Below, piece after piece: positions 19,991 to 28,830 of a stretch of DNA of 56,425 nt (positions are counted from its first letter, which is position 1; the number at the start of each line of letters is the position of its first letter). The notes below the pieces were generated by a model, which saw nothing but the letters and a program-made list of their open reading frames with translations, ran no database searches and was not told the DNA's origin. Position numbers and translations under genes: made by a program. Source of the DNA: an uncultured Polaribacter sp. GTDB taxonomy: Bacteria > Bacteroidota > Bacteroidia > Flavobacteriales > Flavobacteriaceae. The stretch covers positions 1 to 56,425 of the forward strand of contig CAJQQH010000003.1 in the NCBI GenBank assembly GCA_905480405.1. The letters are read 5' to 3'.

Positions 19991-22366
19991 TTATTTTATT
20001 TTTTTACCTAAAAAATTTGTAGAAATAGTTGTAAAAACGACAATACTAATAGAACTTAGGGGCATTAAAATTGCAGCTATAACAGGCATTAATTGACCTG
20101 TTACCGCAAAATACAATCCAATGGCATTATAACAGATTGATAATAAAAAAGCTTGCTTAATAATTTTAATTCCTTTTTTAGATACTTTTAAAAAACCATC
20201 AATTTTATGAAATTGAGAAGCATCTAAAATAGCATCACAAGCAGGCGAAAAAACATTAATGCTTTCTGACAGCGCAACACCAACATCACTTTTTGCTAAT
20301 GCACCTGCATCATTTAAACCATCACCAATCATCATTACTTTTTTACTATCTTTTTGAAAATTGGCTACAACTTCTAGTTTATCTTGTGGTTTTTGGCGGA
20401 ATAACAGTTTCGTTTCTTTTGGCAAATTTTCTAGTAAGTAACTTTTTTCCCCTTCATTATCTCCAGACACAACAGCTAAATCATAATTACTTTTTAAGGA
20501 ATTAAAAAGTGAATTAACTGCTTTTCTATATGAATTTTTAAAAGTAAATTTTCCTTTATAAACATCATTAAAACTAATATGAACTGCAGTATCTAAAGAA
20601 ACTATTTCATCTGCTTTTTTTACAAAATTAGCAGCTCCTAGCTTTAAATAACTTCCATTATATTCTACTTCTATTCCTTTACCTACTACTTCATTATAAT
20701 TAGAAATTGTTAGTATTTCTGCATCTAAAAAGCTATTATATAATGTTCTACTTAAAGGATGATTTGAAGCTCTTAATGCACTTTTTAAAATACTTTTCTC
20801 TTTTTTACTTAAGTCAACACCTTTATAAGAAATTGTATTTTCTTTATTGGTTGTTAATGTACCTGTTTTATCAAAAATAATAGAATCTATACACGCCAAT
20901 TGCTCAATAACCATGGCATTTTTTAAATAGAATTTTTTCTTACCAAAAATACGCAATAGGTTTCCTAAAGTAAATGGAGCAGCCAATGCAATAGCACAAG
21001 GACAAGCAATAATTAAAACCGCTGTAAAAACATTTAAGGCTTTAGTTGCATCATAAAAGAACCAAAAAACAGTAGACAAAATAGCTATCGATAAAACAAT
21101 AATTGTAAAATTTTTACTTATTTTATCTGTTAACGTTTTAAAAGATGAAGATTTATCTTTTTTAAACACATCATTACTCCAAAGTTGTGTTAAATAACTT
21201 TGAGAAACTGATGATAATACTTCCATTTCTAAAATACCAGAAAGTTGTTTTCCTCCAGCAAATAATTTATCTCCAGACTTTTTAGAAACCGGTTCAGCTT
21301 CACCAGTAACAAAACTATAATCTATTTGTGCATTTCCGTTAATAAGAATACCATCTACTGGTATTAACTCTTCATTTCTTATTAATAATCTGTCTCCTTT
21401 TTTAACATCATATATTTCAACATTTTCTTCTTTTTGATCAGTAGTTATTCTAGTAACCGCAATTGGAAAATAGGATTTATAATCTCGTTCAAAAGACAAA
21501 AAATTATAGGTTTTTTGTTGAAAAAACTTACCTAAAAGAAGAAAGAATACCAACCCGGTTAAGCTATCAAAAAAACCAGTTCCTAAATCAAACAAAACTT
21601 CTATAGTACTTCTTATAAATAAAACAGAAATTCCTAAAGCAATAGGCACATCAATATTTAAAATTTTAGAGCGTAGACCTTTATAAGCAGATATAAAGTA
21701 ATCTTTCGCCGAATAAAAAACCACAGGTAATGAAAAGAAAAGCATTAACCATCTAAAAATGTTTTTATATTGATCTAACCAAAAACCAGAAACTTCAAAA
21801 TATTCTGGAAAAGATAAAAACATAACATTTCCAAAAGCAAAACCTGCTATACCTAACTTATAAATTAAACTTCTATCTACTTTCTTTTTTCCGCTAGAAT
21901 AATCTTCTAAACTAATGTAAGGCTCGTAACCGATTGAACTTAATAAAAGTACAATTTCTTTAAGTGAAGTAATTTCAGAATTAAAAGAAATTCTAACTGT
22001 TTTCTTTGGAAAATCTACTTGAGAACTTGCTATTTTGGTATTTAATTTGTGTAAATTTTCTAAAACCCAAATACAAGAACTACAGTGAATATGCGGAATG
22101 TATAAGGTTATTATTTGTGTATTATCATCATTAAAATCTAGTAACTTTTCTATGATTTCTTTGTTCTCTAAAAAATCATATTTACCCTGTATTTCGGTTG
22201 GTATTGCTCCAGGATTCTCTTGGAAATCGTAGTAACATGTTAAATCATTTTCAGAGAAAATTTCATATACAGTTTTACATCCATTACAACAGAAAGATTT
22301 TTCTTCAACCTGAATTATAGAATCGTTACAAGAATCTCCACAGTGATAACATTGTGTAGTTTTCAT
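19991..22366 (-). CDS. ccoI: heavy metal translocating P-type ATPase (CcoI/FixI-like)
   Basis: 791 aa; N-terminal CYHCGDSCND, HIHCSSCIW, TGEAEPV, IIACPCAIALAAPF, DKTGTLT, MIGDGLNDAGAL. Confidence 0.93.
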   Translation of the reverse strand: MKTTQCYHCGDSCNDSIIQVEEKSFCCNGCKTVYEIFSENDLTCYYDFQENPGAIPTEIQGKYDFLENKEIIEKLLDFNDDNTQIITLYIPHIHCSSCIWVLENLHKLNTKIASSQVDFPKKTVRISFNSEITSLKEIVLLLSSIGYEPYISLEDYSSGKKKVDRSLIYKLGIAGFAFGNVMFLSFPEYFEVSGFWLDQYKNIFRWLMLFFSLPVVFYSAKDYFISAYKGLRSKILNIDVPIALGISVLFIRSTIEVLFDLGTGFFDSLTGLVFFLLLGKFFQQKTYNFLSFERDYKSYFPIAVTRITTDQKEENVEIYDVKKGDRLLIRNEELIPVDGILINGNAQIDYSFVTGEAEPVSKKSGDKLFAGGKQLSGILEMEVLSSVSQSYLTQLWSNDVFKKDKSSSFKTLTDKISKNFTIIVLSIAILSTVFWFFYDATKALNVFTAVLIIACPCAIALAAPFTLGNLLRIFGKKKFYLKNAMVIEQLACIDSIIFDKTGTLTTNKENTISYKGVDLSKKEKSILKSALRASNHPLSRTLYNSFLDAEILTISNYNEVVGKGIEVEYNGSYLKLGAANFVKKADEIVSLDTAVHISFNDVYKGKFTFKNSYRKAVNSLFNSLKSNYDLAVVSGDNEGEKSYLLENLPKETKLLFRQKPQDKLEVVANFQKDSKKVMMIGDGLNDAGALAKSDVGVALSESINVFSPACDAILDASQFHKIDGFLKVSKKGIKIIKQAFLLSICYNAIGLYFAVTGQLMPVIAAILMPLSSISIVVFTTISTNFLGKKIK

Positions 22367-22386
22367 ATTTACTCGTTTGCCTACTG

Positions 22387-22394
22387 CAAATTAA
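22387..22394 (-). promoter_or_regulatory. predicted -7-like box TTAATTTG for ccoI-hemN
   Basis: One mismatch to TAnnTTTG on minus strand; 33 bp from the palindrome centre at 22423.5. Confidence 0.4.
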
Positions 22395-22417
22395 AAACAT
22401 TAGTTCTCTTTAAAATA

Positions 22418-22429
22418 TGATATTTGTCA
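22418..22429 (+). promoter_or_regulatory. putative FNR-type operator TGAT-ATTT-GTCA in the ccoI / crp-fnr divergent promoter
   Basis: Same TGAT-AWWW-GTCA core as 17352-17363, with shared AAAATATGA flank. Confidence 0.6.
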
Positions 22430-22438
22430 GCTTTTCAA

Positions 22439-22446
22439 TATATTTG
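22439..22446 (+). promoter_or_regulatory. -7 box TATATTTG of the Crp/Fnr gene
   Basis: Exact TAnnTTTG match 23 bp upstream of the ATG at 22469. Confidence 0.5.
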
Positions 22447-22468
22447 AACTACCCAAATAAATCAGAAA

Positions 22469-23155
22469 ATGAACAAATGTTCTCAATGTATTGTACGTCA
22501 ATTTAGTTCTTTAAAGCATCTTACTAAAGAAGAATTACTGCGCGTTTCTGCTTGTAAAACCTCTAAAATCATTAAAAAAGGAGATTTTTTGTTTGAAGAA
22601 GGAGAACATATTAATGGGGTTTTTTGCATTAAAGATGGTGTTTGTAAAGTTTCTAAAATGAGTGAAAATGGTAAAAATCAGATTATTAATTTGATTAACC
22701 ATGGGAATATAATTGGTGAAAGAAGTTTAATTTCTAACGAAGTATCTAACTTAAGTGCAATTGCATTAAATGATATGACGGTTTGTTTTATTCCTAAAGA
22801 TGAAATTATGAAGGATTTAGAAATGAATACAGCATTTTCTTTTGATGTTTTAAAAACAATGGCAAATTCTTTAAAAAGTGCAGATAATTTAATTGTAGAT
22901 ATGGCACAGAAAAGTGTAAAACAGCGTTTAGCTGAATCTCTTTTAAATTTAAAAGAAAAATTTGGCACTACTAACCAAGGCGTTATAGACATTCATCTTT
23001 CTAGAGAAGATATTGCCAACATTATTGGTACTGCAACAGAATCTGCAATTCGATTACTTTCTGAACTTAAAAAGAAAGATATTATTGAGTTTAAAGGAAA
23101 AGATATTGTTATAAAAAACGAACAGGAATTAGAAAAAATTGCATACGGTTTTTAA
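22469..23155 (+). CDS. Crp/Fnr family transcriptional regulator
   Basis: 228 aa; N-terminal CSQC, cNMP-like beta-roll, HTH LSREDIANIIGTATESAIRLLSELKKKDII. Confidence 0.93.
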   Translation: MNKCSQCIVRQFSSLKHLTKEELLRVSACKTSKIIKKGDFLFEEGEHINGVFCIKDGVCKVSKMSENGKNQIINLINHGNIIGERSLISNEVSNLSAIALNDMTVCFIPKDEIMKDLEMNTAFSFDVLKTMANSLKSADNLIVDMAQKSVKQRLAESLLNLKEKFGTTNQGVIDIHLSREDIANIIGTATESAIRLLSELKKKDIIEFKGKDIVIKNEQELEKIAYGF

Positions 23156-23565
23156 CCAAATAAGTTATTTACTTTCGTTTTATACGTTTGCCCAATAGGA
23201 ATTTTATGTTCGTTGATAAGGATTCTATTTCCTTCTATCTGCTGAATTTTATTCTTTGAAACTATAAACGATTTATGAGTTCGTATAAAAGTATTTGGCA
23301 AAGATGCTTCAAAAGAGGATATTTTATCATTAAATAAAATCATTTTGTCCTTTAAATAAACTTTACAATAATGACCATAAGCTTCTAAAAACAAAATGTT
23401 ACTAAAATGAACTTGATGGTGTTTTTTATCACTCTTAATATAAATACTATCGGTGTTTAAACTAGAATTTGTGATTGCTATATTATGAGTTGGTGTTTGC
23501 TTGTTATTTAAATTTACAATAGTCTTATTTATTGCTTTTACAAAACGTTGAAAACTAAAAGGCTT
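23152..23565 (-). pseudogene. 5'-truncated LytTR response regulator (receiver domain missing)
   Basis: Open minus frame KPFSFQRFVKAINK...SDKKHHQVHFSNILFLEAYGH...EGNRILINEHKIPIGQTYKTKVNNLFG, homologous to the intact regulator at 23936-24640; homology stops at the K of the receiver KPF motif. Confidence 0.85.
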
Positions 23566-23919
23566 GCAGGTGATGATAAAACGATTAAGATTTGGGATAC
23601 ATCGAACTGGAAACTGTTACATACTTTAAAAGGTGAAAATCAAGCAATTCATTCGGTTATGTTTTTAGATAATAATAGGGTTTTTGCTGGCGGAACGGAT
23701 AAATCGATGGTAGGTGAAATATTAGAATACCATTTTAAATTTAATGGTCTTGTAAAACCTGTTATTGCTACACTTTGGGATGTGAAAAATGAAAAAATTT
23801 TACAGACAATTTCAAACCATACAGATGACATTGGTTTAGGTATGGACATTAGTTCTGATGGAAAACTATTAGCAACACCAAGTAAAGATAGAACTGTTAA
23901 AATTTGGAGTGTAAATTAA
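23563..23919 (+). pseudogene. 5'-truncated WD40 repeat protein remnant
   Basis: LAGDDKTIKIWDTSNWKLLHTLKG...ISSDGKLLATPSKDRTVKIWSVN; C-terminal WD40 repeats only. First residues of the track ORF (MKTKR) are antisense to the LytTR remnant. Confidence 0.8.
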
Positions 23920-23935
23920 AAAAGTAAAAAGAGTT

Positions 23936-24640
23936 TTAAGAATTTAAAAGCTTACTCACCCTACTTTTATAGGTTTGTCCAACCGGAATTTTATGTTCGT
24001 TGATTAGTATTCTGTTTCCTTCAATAAACTTAATTTTATCTATGGCAATAATAAATGATTTATGAACTCTTAAAAAATTACCATTTGTTAAAATTGCTTC
24101 GTAATGTGATATTTTTTCATGACTGACAATCATTTCATTAGTTAAAAAAAGTTTTGTGTAATTTCCGTATGCTTCAATATATAACAAATCGTTTAAATCT
24201 ATTTGATGGTGTTTTTTATCACCTTTCACAAAAAAACGAGTTGTAGATGAAGCATCATTAGAAACGTCTTTAATAACTGTTTTTGTAGGTTTATTTTCTG
24301 ATATCTTATTTACCGCTTTTACCAAACGATTAAAACTAAATGGTTTTAAAATATAGTCAACAACATTTAATTCAAATCCTTCTAAAGCATGTTCTTTATA
24401 TGCTGTGGTAATAATTGTTTTAGGAGGATTTGTTAATGTTTTTAGAAAATCTAACCCTCTTAATTTAGGCATATTGATATCTAAAAACATGAAATCAATT
24501 GTGTTTTCATTTAAAAACTGCATTGCCTCCATAGCATTATAACATTTTTTTTCTAATTGTACATGCGGCAACATACTACAAAACTCTTCAATAATTTCGT
24601 GCGCTAAAGGTTCGTCGTCTATGATAATATATTTAAGCAT
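23936..24640 (-). CDS. LytTR family response regulator
   Basis: MLKYIIIDDEPLAHEII, FLDINMPKLRGLDFL, YILKPFSF, LytTR LLYIEAYGNYTKLFL...RVHKSFIIAIDKI; start overlaps the kinase stop. Confidence 0.93.
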   Translation of the reverse strand: MLKYIIIDDEPLAHEIIEEFCSMLPHVQLEKKCYNAMEAMQFLNENTIDFMFLDINMPKLRGLDFLKTLTNPPKTIITTAYKEHALEGFELNVVDYILKPFSFNRLVKAVNKISENKPTKTVIKDVSNDASSTTRFFVKGDKKHHQIDLNDLLYIEAYGNYTKLFLTNEMIVSHEKISHYEAILTNGNFLRVHKSFIIAIDKIKFIEGNRILINEHKIPVGQTYKSRVSKLLNS

Positions 24641-25763
24641 GTTTAGCAATTTTTAAAGTTGTTTTATAGATGTTTTTTGTTGTTTCAACCTTTAATTCAT
24701 GATTGTTTTTATATAATAAAGCTAATCTTCTTTTTAGATTTATTAATCCAATTCCGCCAGATTCACTTTTTTCTATCTCGTCAAAATTGTTTTCAATTTT
24801 AAAATATATAAAGCTATCATCTTCAAACAAATCAATTTTAACAAAAGCATTTTCAGAAAGAGAATCTATTCCGTGTTTAAAAGCATTTTCTAAAAGGATA
24901 ATATATAATAATGGAGTAATTGTTAAACGAGTATCTATTATATAATTAAACGAGATCTCTACTGTTTTTTTATAACGTATTTTATGTAATTCTATATAGT
25001 TTTTTAAGTATTCTATTTCATCAGAAAGTGCAACCTTTTCTTTTTCTCCTTCATAAATAGTGTAACGCATCATGTCAGATAATTTTAAAATAACTTCAGG
25101 TGCTTGTTTTGAGTTTTTAATTGTTAAAGCGTATAAATTATTTAATGTATTGAAAAAAAAATGCGGATTTATTTGAGCCCTTAATAAAGATAGTTCTGCA
25201 TTCGATTTTTCTGCTTTTAAGTTCTGCAACCATTTCCATTGTTCAATAAGCCAAAGCATAAATAAAATAGGAATTGGTATAAAAAAAAATTTAAAAGGAA
25301 ACTCTTTTTTAATTTCTAAATACGTTTCTAATCCGCCAGTAAACAATCTCAAATACATGAAATATAGAAATATTGGAACATAAAAGAAAGCAATTACTTT
25401 CCAATATTTTTTAAAAAAAGTAGGTGCTAATAAATACGCGCTTCCAATCCAAAAACCAATTAATAAAATAAATGTAATTGGGTTGTCTGGTAGTTGCATA
25501 TATGTATCTATTGCTAATGCAATAAAAAATAAGACAAATAAAACAAATACACTAAGAGCTGTTTTCTTATTTCTTTTTAAATACTTATAATTATGAATAG
25601 GCAATGAAATTACCAATCCCCAAATAAATGCGAAAATAAAGATCTCAAAGGTTTTATCTTCAGGTAGAATAATTAGACTTAAATAGTCTAATAAATAGAA
25701 AATGGGAACTATAATAGAAAACCCAAATACAAAGGCTCGGTATTGTTTTAAAAACTGAATCAT
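24633..25763 (-). CDS. LytS/YehU-type sensor histidine kinase
   Basis: 376 aa multi-TM; AQINPHFFFNTLNNLYAL, LLENAFKHGID, GIGLINLKRRL. Confidence 0.92.
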   Translation of the reverse strand: MIQFLKQYRAFVFGFSIIVPIFYLLDYLSLIILPEDKTFEIFIFAFIWGLVISLPIHNYKYLKRNKKTALSVFVLFVLFFIALAIDTYMQLPDNPITFILLIGFWIGSAYLLAPTFFKKYWKVIAFFYVPIFLYFMYLRLFTGGLETYLEIKKEFPFKFFFIPIPILFMLWLIEQWKWLQNLKAEKSNAELSLLRAQINPHFFFNTLNNLYALTIKNSKQAPEVILKLSDMMRYTIYEGEKEKVALSDEIEYLKNYIELHKIRYKKTVEISFNYIIDTRLTITPLLYIILLENAFKHGIDSLSENAFVKIDLFEDDSFIYFKIENNFDEIEKSESGGIGLINLKRRLALLYKNNHELKVETTKNIYKTTLKIAKHA

Positions 25764-25937
25764 ATTCCAAAATTACCATTGTTCTATCGTTTTTGCAACA
25801 TTATTGATATACACTGTTAATTTTAAGTCAAACAAGGTCCTTTTTTAGATGAACCTTATTCAGCTAATATTTTAGTATATGTAACTTAATAATTACCATG
25901 TACAACATATTAGTTTTAAAACGTTTTCTTTCGTTTT

Positions 25938-25945
25938 TATGTTTG
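25938..25945 (+). promoter_or_regulatory. -7 box TATGTTTG
   Basis: Exact TAnnTTTG match upstream of the ORF at 25997. Confidence 0.45.
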
Positions 25946-25996
25946 CTTCAAATTGATTTAAATATCAAAAAAATATTAATTATAATTTGAAATAAG

Positions 25997-27673
25997 ATGA
26001 AATATTTAAAAATAGTATTATTTAGTCTTTTAAGCATTTTCTCAGTAAGTGCACAAGAGACAATTCCGCAGCAAACAAAAATAGATGCCATTTTCTCTAA
26101 ATGGAATAATCCAAATACTCCTGGAGGAACTGTAGGAGTTATTAAAGAAGGAAAATTAATTTTTGCAAAAGGATATGGAATGGCAAACTTAGATTACAAC
26201 ATTCCTAATGGACCAGAAACTGTATTTAAAATTGCTTCTACTTCTAAGCAATTTACAGCAGCGAGTATTATTTTGTTATCACAACAAGGAAAACTTTCTT
26301 TAGATGATAAGTTGAGTACATTTTTTCCAGAATTTCCTTCGTATGCTAATGATATTACCATTCAACATTTATTAAATCATACAAGTGGTATTAGAGATTA
26401 TATAATTCTTGCTAGACTCTCTGGTTTAGGCGTAAATGATTACTATACTGATAAAACGGTTGGTAAGTTATTAATGAGTCAACAAGAATTAAATTTTAAT
26501 CCTGGAGAAGAATTTGTATATAGTAATTCTGGTTATTGGTTGTTGGGTCAAATTGTCGAAAAAGTAAGTAATGAAAGTTTGGCAGTTTTTGCAAAGAAAA
26601 ATATTTTTGATCCTTTGAAAATGAAAAACTCTCGTTTTCATGATAATTTTGTTGAGATTGTAAAAAACAGAGCAACTGGCTATAGATCAGATAGAAAAGA
26701 TGGGTTTCACCAATATATGACCACACTTAATATGGTTGGTGATGGTGGAGTAATAACGACTATTAATGATCTTGTTAAATGGGACGCTTCATTTTATGAT
26801 ACTTCAGTTTTTAATAAAGATTTTTGGAACCAAATGTTACAATTAGGAATTTTAAATAATGGTAAAAAAACACCATATGCTTCCGGTTTAGCATTTAGGA
26901 ATTATAAAGGATTAGAAGTAATTCATCATAGTGGTTCTTTTGTAGGATATAGAACGCAGTTTATTCGATTTCCAAAAGCAAAGTTTTCTGTGATTGCTTT
27001 AGCCAACAGAACTGATACTGATCCGTCAAAATTGGCTTATAAAATTGCTGATTTGTTTTTAGAGAATGAATACAAATCAAATAACACGATTAAAACAGAA
27101 AAGTCTGCGTCAAAAAAGAGTAGCAAAAAAGCAGTATTTGTTACGTTATCAGAAAAAGAATTGAAGGTTTTTGAGGGGAATTATTGGGATAATAAAAGTA
27201 AATCTAGTCGTAAACTTGTTGTACGTGATGGTATGTTAAATTATGTAAGAAGTAATGGGAAAGCTACTAAAATGCGACCAATAGCAAAAAATAAATTCCA
27301 AATGATTGGACCACGTGTTCCAGTAATACTAACAGTAAATTCTAAAGCTAATAATTTTAGTATTAAACTTCCAAATGCAACGCCAACATTTTTTGTTGCT
27401 TATCAACCAGTAACAACTTATAGTCAAGAAGATTTAAAAACATATTCTGGCGAATATTATAGTGTTGAATTAGATGTTGTTTATTCGTTAAAAGTTAAAA
27501 AAAATCGTGTGTTTCTTTTTGTAAAAGGTGATTCAGTTGGAGAAGTAACACCAATTAAAAAGAATTTACTAAACATTAATGGAAGACAAATATTTGAATT
27601 TAATGAAACAAGAAATGTATTTAGATTATCTATGTTAGGAAGGGTTAAAAATATAAAATTTGTTAAGAAATAG
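25997..27673 (+). CDS. secreted serine hydrolase (class C beta-lactamase fold)
   Basis: 558 aa; signal peptide; FKIASTSKQFTA (SxxK), YSNSGYWLLG (YxN), HHSGSFVGY. Confidence 0.92.
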   Translation: MKYLKIVLFSLLSIFSVSAQETIPQQTKIDAIFSKWNNPNTPGGTVGVIKEGKLIFAKGYGMANLDYNIPNGPETVFKIASTSKQFTAASIILLSQQGKLSLDDKLSTFFPEFPSYANDITIQHLLNHTSGIRDYIILARLSGLGVNDYYTDKTVGKLLMSQQELNFNPGEEFVYSNSGYWLLGQIVEKVSNESLAVFAKKNIFDPLKMKNSRFHDNFVEIVKNRATGYRSDRKDGFHQYMTTLNMVGDGGVITTINDLVKWDASFYDTSVFNKDFWNQMLQLGILNNGKKTPYASGLAFRNYKGLEVIHHSGSFVGYRTQFIRFPKAKFSVIALANRTDTDPSKLAYKIADLFLENEYKSNNTIKTEKSASKKSSKKAVFVTLSEKELKVFEGNYWDNKSKSSRKLVVRDGMLNYVRSNGKATKMRPIAKNKFQMIGPRVPVILTVNSKANNFSIKLPNATPTFFVAYQPVTTYSQEDLKTYSGEYYSVELDVVYSLKVKKNRVFLFVKGDSVGEVTPIKKNLLNINGRQIFEFNETRNVFRLSMLGRVKNIKFVKK

Positions 27674-27699
27674 AAATTTTAAAATACAATCTAGTCACT

Positions 27700-27730
27700 C
27701 AAAAGTCCCTTAATTGGGACTTTTGTTATT
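27700..27730 (+). terminator. intrinsic terminator
   Basis: CAAAAGTCCC-ttaatt-GGGACTTTTG plus T-rich tail. Confidence 0.8.
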
Positions 27731-27942
27731 TAATAAACATATTTAAAATAACTAGATCATCTTTTAAAGGTTAAAACTGTTTAAACAACAGTAAATTTTA
27801 TATAAACAACACGTTTTTTTAGTTGAACTTAAGATAGCTTAAAATTCAAGTTATCTGAATTGAAAAAAGTCTTGTTTATCATCTTTAATTTAAGGAAAAG
27901 TTAAAAAATTTCATATTTGTGTATAATTTAAAACATCAGAAA

Positions 27943-28827
27943 ATGAATACTTTAAAAATAAAAAACTTAACAAAAACATATCCCAATGGTGTAAAAGCAT
28001 TAAACGGAATTAGCTTAGAAATTACCAACGGAATGTTTGGATTGTTAGGAGCAAACGGAGCAGGAAAATCTTCTTTAATGCGAACAATTGCTACTTTGCA
28101 AGAACCCACTTCTGGAAGTGTTTCGTTTAATGATGTTGACATTATTGAAAAGCCAAATAACTTAAGAAAAGATTTAGGGTATTTACCGCAAGAATTTGGT
28201 GTATATCCAAAAATATCAGCAGAAAAATTGCTAGATCATTTAGCTGTTTTAAAAGGGATTTTAAATAAAAAAGAGCGCAAAAAACAAGTTACTGCTTTAT
28301 TACAGCAAGTAAATTTATATCAGCATAGAAAAAAATCGGTATTTACTTTTTCTGGTGGAATGCGTCAACGTTTTGGTATTGCACAAGCATTATTGAGCAA
28401 TCCACAAATTATAATTGTAGACGAACCTACTGCAGGATTAGATCCAGAAGAAAGCAATCGTTTTTTAAACTTATTAAGTGAAATTGGCGAAAATGTAATT
28501 GTTATTCTTTCTACTCATATTGTTGAGGATGTTAAAAATTTATGTCCAAAAATGGCAATTATGTCTAATGGTGAAATTATATCACAAGGAAATCCAAAAG
28601 AATTAGTGGCAAGTATTGAAGGGAAGATTTGGTCAAGGATTATTCCCAAAGCAGATATTGCTATATACAAAAATACATTTCAAGTAATTTCTACAAAATT
28701 GGTTGCCGGTGAAACTCAAATTAGAGTTTTATCTGACCATAAACCCGAAAGTGGTTTTGAAATGATTGCTCCAAACTTAGAAGATTTTTACTTCGCAACA
28801 TTGTTTAATCAAACTTTAAAAGCTTAA
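27943..28827 (+). CDS. ABC transporter ATP-binding protein (cassette A)
   Basis: GLLGANGAGKSSLMR Walker A, FSGGMRQRFGIAQAL signature, IIIVDEPTAGLDPEE Walker B; ATG at 27943 preferred over 27919. Confidence 0.94.
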   Translation: MNTLKIKNLTKTYPNGVKALNGISLEITNGMFGLLGANGAGKSSLMRTIATLQEPTSGSVSFNDVDIIEKPNNLRKDLGYLPQEFGVYPKISAEKLLDHLAVLKGILNKKERKKQVTALLQQVNLYQHRKKSVFTFSGGMRQRFGIAQALLSNPQIIIVDEPTAGLDPEESNRFLNLLSEIGENVIVILSTHIVEDVKNLCPKMAIMSNGEIISQGNPKELVASIEGKIWSRIIPKADIAIYKNTFQVISTKLVAGETQIRVLSDHKPESGFEMIAPNLEDFYFATLFNQTLKA

Positions 28828-28830
28828 ATT

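Noticed and set aside
23548-23919. Intact WD40 gene starting at TTG 23548
   Set aside because: Its first codons are antisense to the LytTR remnant and WD40 homology starts mid-repeat, so it is a truncated relic.
27847-27919. LytTR site ahead of ABC-M1 cassette A
   Set aside because: CTTGTTTAT at 27871 is 41 bp before CATATTTG (27912), but no second repeat exists at 20-21 bp spacing and both elements are imperfect.
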